Made by a program: the position numbers and the translations under genes. 64,000 nt of DNA from the NCBI RefSeq assembly GCF_003432385.1, contig NZ_CP031841.1, positions 1,775,579 through 1,839,578 of the forward strand, written 5' to 3'. Shown piece after piece: positions 1 to 8,492 of the stretch; position 1 is the first letter of the stretch; every line of letters begins with the position of its first letter. The notes beneath the pieces are model-generated. The model was not told the DNA's origin, did no database searches, and was given only the letters and a program-made list of their open reading frames with translations. Source of the DNA: Breoghania sp. L-A4 (lineage in GTDB: Bacteria; Pseudomonadota; Alphaproteobacteria; Rhizobiales; Stappiaceae).

Positions 1-2
1 CT

Positions 3-914
3 GGTGGCGTTTTTGCTGCGGAACTCAAGTGGGCCCACGTTTACGAAGAGGGGTCCGACTATCACAAATGGGCGCTCTGGGCCGCGGAGCAGGTCAAGGA
101 GAAGACGGATGGCCGGGTGACCATCAATGTCTATCCGGCCTCCTCGCTCGGCAAGGAAGTGGAGATCAACGAAGGACTTGGCATCGGCTCGGTGGACATC
201 ATCTACACGGGCCCCAGTTTCGTGGAGCGCTACTACGGACCCATCGCCATTTCGGATTATCCGTTCATCATGCGCGGCTGGGATCACTGGAAGAGCTATC
301 GCGAAAGTGATCTCTTCAAGGACCTGTCGGCCGGCTACAGGGACGCCACGGGCCACTCCGTGATGGCGCTCGTCTACTACGGCCAGCGGCATGTGACCTC
401 GAATTTCCCGATCCTGAAGCCGGAGGACATGAAGGGGCTTAAGATTCGGGTGCCGAACTCGCCGGTCATGCTGATGTTCCCCAATGCGGTGGGCGCCAAC
501 CCCACTCCGATGGCGTTCTCGGAGGTCTATCTGGCGCTTCAGCAGAAGGTGGTGGACGCTCAGGAAAACCCACTGCCGACCATCAAGTTCAAGAAGTTCT
601 ATGAGGTGCAGTCCAACATCAACCTGACGGGGCACCTTTTGAACTCGCTGCTCATTATCGCATCCGACAGCGCCATGGATAAGCTCGGCGACGACGCTCC
701 GGTCGTGGAGGGTGTGCTCAAGGAGGCTTCGGCCAATGTGTCGGACGCCATCCACCAGGCCGAGACCGATCTGATCGGCTGGTTCCGCGACCAGGACGTG
801 CAGGTCAACGAAGTCGACCGCAAGCCGTTCCAGGACGCGGTGTTGCCCAAGCTCACGGACTGGGACAAGGTACCCTATACCAAAGAGCAGTTTGAGCGGC
901 TTCAGGCACTCTGA
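3..914 (+). CDS. dctP: TRAP transporter substrate-binding protein (DctP family), 5' end outside window
   Basis: Periplasmic binding component of a tripartite ATP-independent (TRAP) importer, which captures an organic acid and hands it to the DctQM permease. The frame is open from the window edge; the first residues read FAAELKWAHVYEEGS, which looks like the end of a signal peptide followed by the first beta strand, so only the start codon and most of the signal are missing. Family hallmarks are the carboxylate-binding arginine in LKIRVPN and the VDAQENPL segment. The gene is followed 23 bp later by dctQ and then dctM on the same strand. The substrate cannot be read from the sequence, and no catabolic gene remains next to it. 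Confidence 0.93.
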   Translation, partial: GGVFAAELKWAHVYEEGSDYHKWALWAAEQVKEKTDGRVTINVYPASSLGKEVEINEGLGIGSVDIIYTGPSFVERYYGPIAISDYPFIMRGWDHWKSYRESDLFKDLSAGYRDATGHSVMALVYYGQRHVTSNFPILKPEDMKGLKIRVPNSPVMLMFPNAVGANPTPMAFSEVYLALQQKVVDAQENPLPTIKFKKFYEVQSNINLTGHLLNSLLIIASDSAMDKLGDDAPVVEGVLKEASANVSDAIHQAETDLIGWFRDQDVQVNEVDRKPFQDAVLPKLTDWDKVPYTKEQFERLQAL

Positions 915-937
915 AGACCGCAAGGCCGAGACGACAC

Positions 938-1561
938 ATGAGCACTTCGTCCGAAGACGATGCAGCGCAACCGGAGCGCGCGACGGATCCCGCGCGCTCC
1001 GTTTTCGTTGCGGATGACGAACAGCGGCCGCTCGACATCAAACTCGTCGACATGCCAGGGCTCATCGCGCTCTGGGGACTGGCCGCGATCGTTTTCCTGC
1101 AGTTCTTCACCCGCTACGTTCTGAACGACAGCCTGGCGTGGACGGAAGAGATCGCCCGCTACGTGCTGATCCTCGTGACGTTCCTTGGCGCGGTCACCGT
1201 GAGCCGCAAGGGCACCCACATCTTCCTCGAGTTCTTCTACCGCTTCATTCCGCCGCGCGCGGGCAAATGGCTGTCCGTCGCGATGGAAGGCCTCACCATG
1301 GCCTTCTATGGCTACATGGCCTTTGTCGGGGTGCAGCTTGCGCTCAAGACGAGAACCAAGATGGCGTCAGCCGACATCCCGAAGAGCCTCGTCTACTGGG
1401 GCGTCGTCGCCGGATTGGCCGTGATGGCGCTCTATTCGCTTGTCTGGCTGGTGCGAAAACTCCGGCAAAGCCCGCGGACGTGGTGCGCGACCTCAAGGCG
1501 CACGCCTTGTCTGACCTTTCCGACTGATCCTGGGGACCAACCGGCATGTCGCTCGCCTTGA
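938..1561 (+). CDS. dctQ: TRAP transporter small permease DctQ, C-terminus probably frameshifted
   Basis: Small four-helix membrane subunit of the TRAP transporter, between dctP and dctM. The N-terminal 30 residues are hydrophilic, then helices typical of DctQ include the FTRYVLNDSLAWTEEIARY segment. As read, the last 35 residues are arginine- and proline-rich and unlike DctQ, and the frame overlaps dctM. From the A4 run at 1456-1459 the +1 frame gives an ordinary tail (KTPAKPADVVRDLKAHALSD) ending at 1527, just before the dctM start at 1546. One extra A in that run would join the two. The true protein therefore probably ends at 1527. Confidence 0.85.
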   Translation: MSTSSEDDAAQPERATDPARSVFVADDEQRPLDIKLVDMPGLIALWGLAAIVFLQFFTRYVLNDSLAWTEEIARYVLILVTFLGAVTVSRKGTHIFLEFFYRFIPPRAGKWLSVAMEGLTMAFYGYMAFVGVQLALKTRTKMASADIPKSLVYWGVVAGLAVMALYSLVWLVRKLRQSPRTWCATSRRTPCLTFPTDPGDQPACRSP

Positions 1562-2823
1562 TGTTTGTGTTGCTGTTCGTGCTGCTGGTTGCGGGGGCGC
1601 CCGTGGCTGTGGCGCTTGGCGTCGCGTCGCTGTTCTTCATTTCCACCACAGGCATGCCGAACCTTGTGGTGCTTCACAACATGGTCAACGGCATCAATTC
1701 CTTTCCGCTGATCGCCGTGCCGTTCTTCATCATGGCCGGGCACTTGATGAACACGGCCGGCATCACCAACAAGATCTTTGCCTGCGCGCGCGCCGCCGTC
1801 GGCTGGATGCACGGCGGTCTCGGCCATGTGAACGTCGGCGCTTCGGTCATCTTTGCCGGCATGTCGGGGGCCGCGACAGCGGATGCGGGAGGGCTCGGCA
1901 ATATCGAAATCAAGGCCATGCGCGACGCGGGCTACGACACGGACTTCTCCGTCGGGATTACCGCGGCGTCGTCGACCATCGGCCCGATCATCCCGCCGTC
2001 GCTGCCCCTGGTCGTCTATGGGGTGATCGCCGACACCTCCATCGGCCAGTTGTTCGCCGCCGGCCTGATCCCAGGGCTGGTGATGGCCATGGCGCTGATG
2101 GCAATGGTCGCGTTCTACGCCTGGCGGCGCGATTATCCGCGCGACGACCGGTTCCGCATTCCGGTGTTCCTGCGCACCTTCGGCGATGCGATCCTGCCCC
2201 TGTTCACGCCGGTCATCATTGTCGGTGGCATCCTGTCGGGAATGTTCACCCCCACCGAGGCCGCGATCGCGGCGGTGGCCTATTCCCTGTTCCTCGGGGT
2301 CATCGTGTATCGCACGCTGAACTGGCGGCGCGTGCTCCGTGTCTCGATGGAGACCATCGAGACCACTGCCTCGATCATGCTGATTGTCGCCGCCTCGGCG
2401 ATCTTCGCCTGGATCCTGACGGCCAATCAGGTGGCACAGCTCTTCGCTCGCAACCTGCTGACGGTCACCGACGATCCAGTCGCGATCTTGCTGATCATCA
2501 CGCTGATAGTGCTGGTCATCGGCTGCTTCATGGAAACGATTGCCGCCATCACTATTCTGACGCCGGTGTTGCTGCCGGTCGCCATCAGCATCGGTGTCGA
2601 CCCGGTCCATTTCGGGATCATCATGATCCTCAACCTGATGATCGGCTTGCTGACGCCACCGGTCGGCATGGTGCTCTACGTGCTGTCGAAAGTAGCCGAC
2701 GTGCCCTTCGAGCGTTGCGTTGTCGCAACGGCGCCGTTCCTCGTACCGCTGATTGCCGTACTGCTGCTGCTGACCTTCGTGCCCGAGTTTTCCATGTGGC
2801 TGCCGACCGCGCTCTACCGTTGA
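1546..2823 (+). CDS. dctM: TRAP transporter large permease DctM
   Basis: Large transmembrane subunit of the TRAP transporter, 425 residues, the usual length. It is built almost entirely of hydrophobic helices and carries family motifs such as the [12 protein letters not shown] segment near residue 65, the [12 protein letters not shown] segment near residue 108 and the [14 protein letters not shown] segment near residue 145. It forms the ion-driven translocation path together with DctQ. The start at 1546 has a GGGGAC element upstream. It is the last gene of the first TRAP operon; what follows is unrelated debris (a prfC fragment on the other strand and an IS481 element), so any downstream catabolic genes have been lost or moved. 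Confidence 0.95.
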   Translation: MSLALMFVLLFVLLVAGAPVAVALGVASLFFISTTGMPNLVVLHNMVNGINSFPLIAVPFFIMAGHLMNTAGITNKIFACARAAVGWMHGGLGHVNVGASVIFAGMSGAATADAGGLGNIEIKAMRDAGYDTDFSVGITAASSTIGPIIPPSLPLVVYGVIADTSIGQLFAAGLIPGLVMAMALMAMVAFYAWRRDYPRDDRFRIPVFLRTFGDAILPLFTPVIIVGGILSGMFTPTEAAIAAVAYSLFLGVIVYRTLNWRRVLRVSMETIETTASIMLIVAASAIFAWILTANQVAQLFARNLLTVTDDPVAILLIITLIVLVIGCFMETIAAITILTPVLLPVAISIGVDPVHFGIIMILNLMIGLLTPPVGMVLYVLSKVADVPFERCVVATAPFLVPLIAVLLLLTFVPEFSMWLPTALYR

Positions 2824-2896
2824 GCGGGTTTTCCGGACGCCGGCACGGCGGACAAACGCGGACGGAAATCTTGGTCCCAGTGCAAGACCGGTTGTC

Positions 2897-3016
2897 TTCG
2901 CCGGCGAGCTGGATCGCGCCGCCGAACAGCAGCAGCCTTTCCGTCAGCGTCGTCTTGCCGGCCTCCGGATGCGGGATGATGGCGAAGGTGCGCCTGCGGG
3001 AAACGGGATCGGTCAT
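2897..3016 (-). pseudogene. prfC: prfC (peptide chain release factor 3) 5' fragment
   Basis: Starting at an ATG at 3016 the minus strand encodes [20 protein letters not shown] followed by [20 protein letters not shown], which is the start of the release factor RF3 GTPase including its P-loop (normally SHPDAGKTT). After about 40 codons the similarity ends abruptly and the frame runs into unrelated sequence, while the full protein is about 530 residues. This is a truncated remnant, not a functional GTPase. It lies tail-to-tail with dctM and about 200 bp from the IS481 element, so a rearrangement has joined it here. The rest of prfC is not in the window. Bases 3017-3224 hold nothing else I recognise. 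Confidence 0.8.
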
Positions 3017-3219
3017 GGGATCACGCGCGCGCCGCGTCAATGCAGGCGGGGGTCAAGGCGCTCTGTCTGGTGCTCCCCAGCCGGGGTCCGGGGCAGCGCT
3101 TTATGTCAATCGTCGTGCTATACGGTATTGCTCAAACCCAGCGTTGACCGACCGGCACTGGTGGTCAAACGTGCCCGGGAATTGGATTATCCGCCGTGCC
3201 GGCACCCCAAGTTCAACGT

Positions 3220-4176
3220 CTAGATGTGGAGCCTCAAGAGGTTGTCCTCGGTTAGATCGAGTCGACTGATCGGTGTTTTGGATTTTAGGCTGCCATGTGG
3301 CCGGTGCCAATTGTAGCGGTGTAGCCAGATCGGCAGTTCGGCTGCGCGATGGCGTGACGTTGGGTAGGCGATGGCATAGGCCCATTCCCGCAACGCGGTC
3401 TGTATGAAGCGTTCGGCCTTGCCGTTTGTCTTGGGCGTGTAGGGTCGGGTGCGGATGTGCTTGAGGCCGAGATCGCGGCAGGCTTTTGCGAAGGCTTTCG
3501 ATTTGTAGCAGGCGCCATTGTCGGTCATGACGCGGGTGACGGTAACGCCCAGGCTCTCGTAATAGGCGAGCGCGGCGCGCAGGAAAGCGACCGCACTGTG
3601 TTTCTTCTCGTCGGGCAAGATCTGGCTGAAGGCGATGCGCGAGGCATCGTCGATGCAGACATGGACAAACTCCCAGCCGACACCGCGGCTGTTGGACTGG
3701 CCGGTGCGATCGCCGGTGATGCGGTGGCCGACGCGGTCGAACCGACCGAGTTTCTTGATGTCGATGTGGATCAACTCGCCCGGATGCTGGCGTTCATAGC
3801 GGCGCACCGGTTCGGCCGGATCGAGGTCCTTGAGCCGGGAGAGGCCTGCCCGCCGCAGCGCCCGGCTGACGGTGGCCGGTGACACGCCGACCTCCCGAGC
3901 GATGTGCTTACCTGTCCAGCGCTGACGGCGCAGGGCGATGATGCGTTCACAGAGGAGCGGATCGGTTGCGCTGGGCATCCGGCCTGGCCGAGAGGAGCGG
4001 TCGACCATGCCGGCCGGGCCTTCCGCCCTGTAGCGTTCGGCCCACCGGGCAACGATCTTGGCCGACACGCCATAGACCCGCGCCGCCTGGGCCCGGGAAA
4101 GACGACCTTCAATGACCGCTTGGGCCATCTCCCCTCGACGCAACGGTGTCAGGCGGGCATTCTTGTGGATGTTCAT
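3220..4176 (-). CDS. IS481-family transposase
   Basis: A 318-residue DDE transposase. An N-terminal helix-turn-helix region (about residues 10-60, then 75-115 with the HIAREVGVSPATVSRALRRA segment) precedes the integrase-like catalytic domain. The catalytic residues are visible as D139 in HIDIKKL, D219 in VMTDNG and E255 in GKAERFIQ, so the enzyme should be active. The stop codon TAG lies at 3220-3222, just outside the element, inside the CTAG of the target duplication, so the host target site supplies the terminator. Reading starts at the ATG at 4176 close to the right inverted repeat. Confidence 0.95.
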   Translation of the reverse strand: MNIHKNARLTPLRRGEMAQAVIEGRLSRAQAARVYGVSAKIVARWAERYRAEGPAGMVDRSSRPGRMPSATDPLLCERIIALRRQRWTGKHIAREVGVSPATVSRALRRAGLSRLKDLDPAEPVRRYERQHPGELIHIDIKKLGRFDRVGHRITGDRTGQSNSRGVGWEFVHVCIDDASRIAFSQILPDEKKHSAVAFLRAALAYYESLGVTVTRVMTDNGACYKSKAFAKACRDLGLKHIRTRPYTPKTNGKAERFIQTALREWAYAIAYPTSRHRAAELPIWLHRYNWHRPHGSLKSKTPISRLDLTEDNLLRLHI

Positions 4177-4259
4177 TCGGACCCTCCGATGCGTGCTGAA
4201 GCGTGGTAACTCCAGTCTCCTCGGTCAGGTCCGAATGGACAACCTGTTGAAAGCTCACA
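3225..4259 (-). mobile_element. IS481-family insertion sequence, complete
   Basis: The element is 1035 bp long, begins TGTGGAGC and ends GCTCACA. Its ends are imperfect inverted repeats (TGTGGAGCCTCAAGAGGTTG against TGTGAGCTTTCAACAGGTTG). It is flanked by a 6-bp direct repeat TCTAGA at 3219-3224 and 4260-4265, which fits the NCTAGN target duplication known for IS481. A single transposase fills it. The right copy of the target is also the end of the palindromic repeat at 4262-4515, so the IS inserted into that repeat's border. Confidence 0.92.
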
Positions 4260-4261
4260 TC

Positions 4262-4515
4262 TAGAGCGTTTCCTTGTCAAATGGACCCATTCTGCGGAGA
4301 TGAATTTTGTCGAGGATCAAGAGGATTGGCGAAGGGCATATCGCGGATATGGCCGAGACGGGCCTCGCCGATAATCGGGAAAATTCATCCCGCCCAAAGG
4401 GTTGGTCGAAACCGGCCGTCCGCCGTAGCATCGGCTACGCCGTTCGCCCGTTTCCTCGCGGATCGAACCGGTTTGGACCAACAGAATTGATTCCATTTAA
4501 CAAGGAAACGCTCTA
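4262..4515. repeat. TA-flanked palindromic element, copy 1 (about 250 bp)
   Basis: The element begins TA-GAGCGTTTCCTTGT and ends ACAAGGAAACGCTC-TA, giving inverted ends of about 25-37 bp (one internal difference plus a few beyond). It encodes no credible protein. It has the size and structure of a MITE, with a TA dinucleotide on both sides. The IS481 element abuts its left end. Bases 4516-4657 after it hold no feature. Confidence 0.75.
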
Positions 4516-4657
4516 GACGGGACAACCTGACGTCATTCTCTCGGGCGGTTCGCCTGTTGGCGTGAATGCCGTGCGGCCGAACGAGTACCGCTGACGGGAG
4601 CGCCGCTTGCTTGCGCGCGTGCTGCTGGAGTGGTCAAGAGCAGGATCTGGATTGCTG

Positions 4658-5877
4658 ATGCGAAAAGACAGGGACAATCCCAAAGTGCGGGAGCAATACC
4701 GGAAATGGGTATACCCAAAACCGGTGAAGGATCTCGACAAATGGCGCAAGTCGGGCAACTTCCAGTTGGCGGATCCGGGCCGCGACTTCAATCTGTTCTG
4801 GCCCGACCGCGAAAAGAGGCCGCTGAACGTCCTCGTCGCGGGGTGTGGAACGTCTCAGGGCGCTTCCCATGCCTATCTGAACCGGGACTGCCATGTTACC
4901 GCGATTGATCTCAGCGAGAGCAGTTTGCGTTACACCCGCGACCTCAAGGATCGTCATCAGTTGACGAACCTCGACGTGGTCGAGCTCAGCCTGTTTGATG
5001 TCGGGACATTGAACCGGAAGTTTGACTTCATCGTCTCCACGGGGGTCCTGCATCATCTTCCCGACCCCGTCGCCGGGGGAAAGGCGCTGGCGGAGGTGCT
5101 GGAACCCGACGGCGTGATGCATCTCATGCTCTACGGCTCCACCCTGCGTGCAGGCGTCTACATGCTGCAGCAGGCCTTTCGCGCCGCCGGGATCGACCAA
5201 AGTGAAGCCGACGTCGGGCTGATGAGAGAAATGTGCCAGCATTTGCCGCGGCACCACGCCGTTCTCCCGTTCATCGCGCAATCAGACGACTGGAAGGACG
5301 ACGCCGGCCTCGTCGACATCTTGTTGCACCCTCAGGACCGGGCTTACTCGGTCCCCGAGATTTTCGAGTTCGTCGAGCAAATCGACATGCAATTCCGGGG
5401 CTGGCTGGACAACGGGGCCTACGCGGCGATCAATTTCCTTCTGCCCAATTTTCCTGGATACGAACGCCTGATCGCTTTGCCGTTGAAGGAGCAAGCCACT
5501 TTCGTCGACAATTTTTTCCAAATGCACAAGACGCATCGGTTCAACCTCTGTCACCGTTCTGCCTCCGGGTATGAAATCGACTTCGACGGAAACGAATGGC
5601 AGGATTTTTCGCCGCACAAGCGTATCGGGCTTCGCCCGGCGCCGTCTGACACTGCGGCGAAGGGCAGGTTGTATGGAAACGCGACCGGCATGTTTTGGCG
5701 CTTGGACCGTTCGACCATGAGCTCATGGTCGCGGTCGATGGCGAGAAGACCGTCGCACAATGTGTGGAGCGGGCGTGCGCCCGCTCCAGGATCGTGCCGG
5801 AAGACCCCATTGCCGGCGCCCGCAGCTTCATGTCCTCAATGTGGGCGCGCGGGCATCTGTATTTCCGAAAGGGCTGA
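4658..5877 (+). CDS. class I SAM-dependent methyltransferase, frameshifted near its C-terminus
   Basis: A Rossmann-fold methyltransferase. From ATG 4658 (preferred over an upstream TTG at 4607) motif I is LNVLVAGCGTSQG at about residues 56-68, the acidic adenosine-binding position is in TAIDLSESS near 83, and the post-motif loop is VSTGVLHHLPDP near 127-138. The frame then breaks at the T4 run at 5693-5696: reading on gives meaningless sequence, whereas the next frame continues sensibly (ALGPFDHELMVAVDGEKTVA) to a stop at 5877. One more T would give a protein of about 406 residues. The methyl acceptor is unknown. The gene converges on the flavoenzyme at 5900. Confidence 0.75.
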
Positions 5878-5899
5878 GAATCGCGCGCCAGCGCTGTGC

Positions 5900-7291
5900 T
5901 CAGAGCTGTCTTCCGTCATCCGGGTGTTCGTTCGACGAACCGCTCCAAGGCAAAGCATCCGACAGCCCGTACCAGAGATAGGCGCCGCGCAGGTAGGCCT
6001 TGCGCAGGGCGGGGAATGGGAAGCGCCTCAGCGGGCCGCGCAGCGGCGCCGGGATTGCGTCCGGGGTGATCGCTCCGGCTGCGAGGTCGGCGACGATGGC
6101 GCCGGAGTATGATCCCAGCGACACGCCGTTGCCGTGATAGCCGAGCGCCGTCCAGGCGTCCGGCGCTTCGCCGAGCGGTCCGATGCAAGCCGAGCGATCA
6201 CGGGCCAGACAGATGAGGCCGGACCAGAAGTGGTCGATCGCCACATCGCGCCAGGCGGGAAACATGGCGCGGAAATCCCGCTCGATGCTCCGGCGCATCC
6301 AGGCTTCGTCCCGCGGCGCCGTGTCGAGCGCGCCGCGCATGCCGAACAGAAACCGCCCGTCCGGCATCAGCCGGAAATAGTGCAGCAGGTGGCGCGTGTC
6401 GTAGACCATCTGGTCCGATGTCCAGCCCTGCCGGGCCAGATCCTCCGCGCTTATCGGGCGGGTGACGATGATGGCGGAGACGGCGGGAAGAAGGCGTCCG
6501 GCCAGTGCGGGGCTCAGGTCATCCTGCGTGTAGCCGTTGGTGGCGACGATCAGCCGCTTCGCGGTCAAGGAGCCCTGAGGCGTCGACAGGCGCCAGCGCC
6601 CGTCCGCTCGTTCGACGCGGGTCACGGGAGAGCGCCCGTGGATCCGCGCGCCGGCCCGCGCCGCCGCCGTCGCAAGACCTGTGAGATAGCGCATCGGGTT
6701 GAGCGCGAAACCGATGGGCACCGTCATGCCGCCGTGAAACCCCTGCGCCGCCAGCCCCAGTTCGCCAAGCTCTTCCTTGGGGTGGATGTGTGCCCGGACG
6801 CCGAAATTCCTTTCCAGGAACGCCGCTTCCTCGGCGAAGGCATCGAACTCCCTGGCCCGGTGCGCCAGCGCCGTCTCGCCATGCGAATGGCGTTGCGCGT
6901 CGATGCCGTTGTCGTCGAGAATCGCCGCGACATGGTCGATCGCCGTGCGCTGGAAATGAAACAGCCGCTTTGCCTCGTCGATGCCGAAGCGCCGGGCAAT
7001 CTCCGGATCGCCAAGCTTGATGCCGCCCCGGCAGCAAAACCCGCCGTTGCGTCCCGATGCGCCCCAGCCCGGATCGCCGGCATCGAGCACCCGCACATCC
7101 GCCTGATGCGCCTCGGCAAGCCGCTTGGCGGCGTTCAGCCCCGTGAACCCCGCGCCGATGACCGCGAAATCCGCATGCGTGTCTTCCGCAAGAGCCGCAT
7201 GGCGCCGGCTGTCGGGATCGACCGTGGTTTCCCAGTAGCTGCCGACAAGGCGGGAGCGGTCATAGGCGTGCGGCGAATAGAGGCGGGTCAT
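5900..7291 (-). CDS. FAD-dependent oxidoreductase (DAO family, gamma-glutamylputrescine oxidase-like)
   Basis: A 463-residue flavoprotein of the D-amino-acid-oxidase fold that would oxidise an amine or amino acid substrate. The dinucleotide-binding motif VIGAGFTGLNAAKRL is at about residues 44-58, followed by the ASGRNGGF segment that typifies the PuuB-like subgroup, and a C-terminal FAD-contact region (LGYHGNGVSLGSYSG) near residue 400. The start at 7291 (MTRLYSPHAYDRS) is chosen because the longer upstream reading is low-complexity and unlike the family. A degenerate LysR fragment lies just upstream, possibly the remains of its regulator. The substrate is not determined. Confidence 0.88.
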   Translation of the reverse strand: MTRLYSPHAYDRSRLVGSYWETTVDPDSRRHAALAEDTHADFAVIGAGFTGLNAAKRLAEAHQADVRVLDAGDPGWGASGRNGGFCCRGGIKLGDPEIARRFGIDEAKRLFHFQRTAIDHVAAILDDNGIDAQRHSHGETALAHRAREFDAFAEEAAFLERNFGVRAHIHPKEELGELGLAAQGFHGGMTVPIGFALNPMRYLTGLATAAARAGARIHGRSPVTRVERADGRWRLSTPQGSLTAKRLIVATNGYTQDDLSPALAGRLLPAVSAIIVTRPISAEDLARQGWTSDQMVYDTRHLLHYFRLMPDGRFLFGMRGALDTAPRDEAWMRRSIERDFRAMFPAWRDVAIDHFWSGLICLARDRSACIGPLGEAPDAWTALGYHGNGVSLGSYSGAIVADLAAGAITPDAIPAPLRGPLRRFPFPALRKAYLRGAYLWYGLSDALPWSGSSNEHPDDGRQL

Positions 7292-7374
7292 GCGGGAACT
7301 CTGTTGCGGAAAGCGCCCGACGATAGCGCCGGGACAGTGGTTTGGCGAGCGGGCGCATGGTGCGGCCGTCCTGG

Positions 7375-7557
7375 TCAGCTTTCGCGGCCCACGGCCTTGA
7401 TATGATCCACGAAGGCGCGCAAGGGGCGGGCATGGGGCGTCCGGCTGACATAGGAGAGGAATGGCCCCGGAAAGCTCTGCCACCAGTCCGGCAGCACCGG
7501 TTCCAGCGCACCGCGTTTGAATAACGGCCCCGGCGGATTGATGCGCACCATAATGTC
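7375..7557 (-). pseudogene. LysR-family regulator, C-terminal fragment
   Basis: The last 60 codons read DIMVRINPPGPLFKRGALEP followed by VLPDWWQSFPGPFLSYVSRT and a short helix ending in FVDHIKAVGRES. This is the typical end of a LysR effector domain, with the proline-rich strand and the final helix. The DNA-binding domain and most of the effector domain are missing; the frame runs upstream into the terminator of the next gene. It is a relic, in the same orientation as the flavoenzyme downstream. Confidence 0.6.
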
Positions 7558-7571
7558 AGAGGCAAAGCGGC

Positions 7572-7597
7572 AAAAAAACCCGCCGAAGCGGGCTTTT
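7572..7597 (-). terminator. rho-independent terminator
   Basis: On the minus strand the sequence GCCCGCTTCGGCGGGT forms a GC stem (CCCGC/GCGGG) with a small loop and runs into seven consecutive Ts. It lies about 75 bp downstream of the Tudor-like gene that ends at 7674. Confidence 0.8.
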
Positions 7598-7673
7598 CTC
7601 TCGTTAGTGGTCATAGTCGGTAAGGCGGCGCGTCTATGAGCCTGACGCAGCAGTCTTTGACGTGATCGAACGA

Positions 7674-8060
7674 CTAGTCTGTCCGGCAGCGGCCGGTTTT
7701 AGTCGTTTCCTTGTCTCCGTCATCATAGGCGATCCCGATCTTCTCCCCGGCCAGCGATGCGATCGTACCGGAGTACCACTCTCCGCCACCCTTGAAATTG
7801 CACTCAACCTTCATGCCGATCATCCAGTCATAAGGCCGGACGGCGCTCGTGCCGACGGTCTCGCGGTCGCCGTCGTCGTAGCGCACGGTCACGGTGCCAT
7901 TGCCGATGGATTCGACAATGCCCGGATACCAGTACGCGCCGCCCTGGTATTTGCCGAGCACCCAGTCTCCTGCCGTCTGCGCACCAACAGGCGTAGCGAG
8001 CGAGGCAAAAACGCCGGCCGCCACTACAAAGATCTTCCCGTTCATGAGATGAAAACCCAT
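7674..8060 (-). CDS. secreted small protein with two Tudor/agenet-like repeats
   Basis: A 128-residue protein with a cleavable signal peptide (hydrophobic VVAAGVFASLATPVGAQ, residues about 12-28). Two similar beta-barrel units of about 45 residues follow: AGDWVLGKYQGGAYWYPGIV with VTVRYDDGDRET, and GMKVECNFKGGGEWYSGTIA with IGIAYDDGDKET. This pattern (basic strand, W-Y-pG-I, then a YDDGD-E-T strand) is that of Tudor-like/agenet domains. The ATG at 8060 has a GGGAGG ribosome site 9 bases upstream and is preferred to the internal ATG at 8045. The function is unknown; bacterial exported Tudor-like proteins are little studied. Confidence 0.8.
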   Translation of the reverse strand: MGFHLMNGKIFVVAAGVFASLATPVGAQTAGDWVLGKYQGGAYWYPGIVESIGNGTVTVRYDDGDRETVGTSAVRPYDWMIGMKVECNFKGGGEWYSGTIASLAGEKIGIAYDDGDKETTKTGRCRTD

Positions 8061-8492
8061 GGGAGCAAGCCTCCCGTGCCTGCACCATATGGATAAGGCT
8101 TATCACGATATCTCAGTCGCCAGATGCCGGCAATGTAAAAGACGATGGCGTGTGGGGGAGGCCATGTACCAAACGATCGGTCGCAATTCCGGCGCACGCC
8201 ACAACGAAAGGTCTCCCAATACGTCTCTGCGGCGCGGGGATTGATTGTCAGGGGGCTGGCGCATCTTCTGCCGGGCAACCGGCGCACCGGAATGATAAGG
8301 CACGATGGGCTTGAGTGAATGCAGTCCCGCAATCCTGCGTATGCAGCAATGGAGCGCAAGGGCGGCGAAAGCATCGAGACCGAAGGCGTCGCCTGTTCCA
8401 TAATTCGCGCAATGTGTTTCGCGTGACGGATTATCGAACGAATGGCCATAGTCCGTGGATGCGGATCGCGCCGCAGGACGAAAGGACGGGAA
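8061..8492. other. intergenic region without a recognisable gene
   Basis: About 430 bp between the divergent Tudor-like gene and aldo/keto reductase. Short open frames here have no similarity I recognise. It presumably holds the promoters of both flanking genes; an AGGACGGGAA element before 8493 is the ribosome site of the reductase. Confidence 0.5.

Noticed and set aside
1432-2610. 392-residue minus-strand open frame opposite dctM
   Set aside because: Rich in Asp, Arg, His and Gln with no fold-like pattern; it is the antisense shadow of the clear DctM permease in high-GC DNA.
6134-7405. 423-residue plus-strand open frame
   Set aside because: Antisense to the well-supported FAD oxidoreductase; arginine/alanine-rich composition and no motifs.
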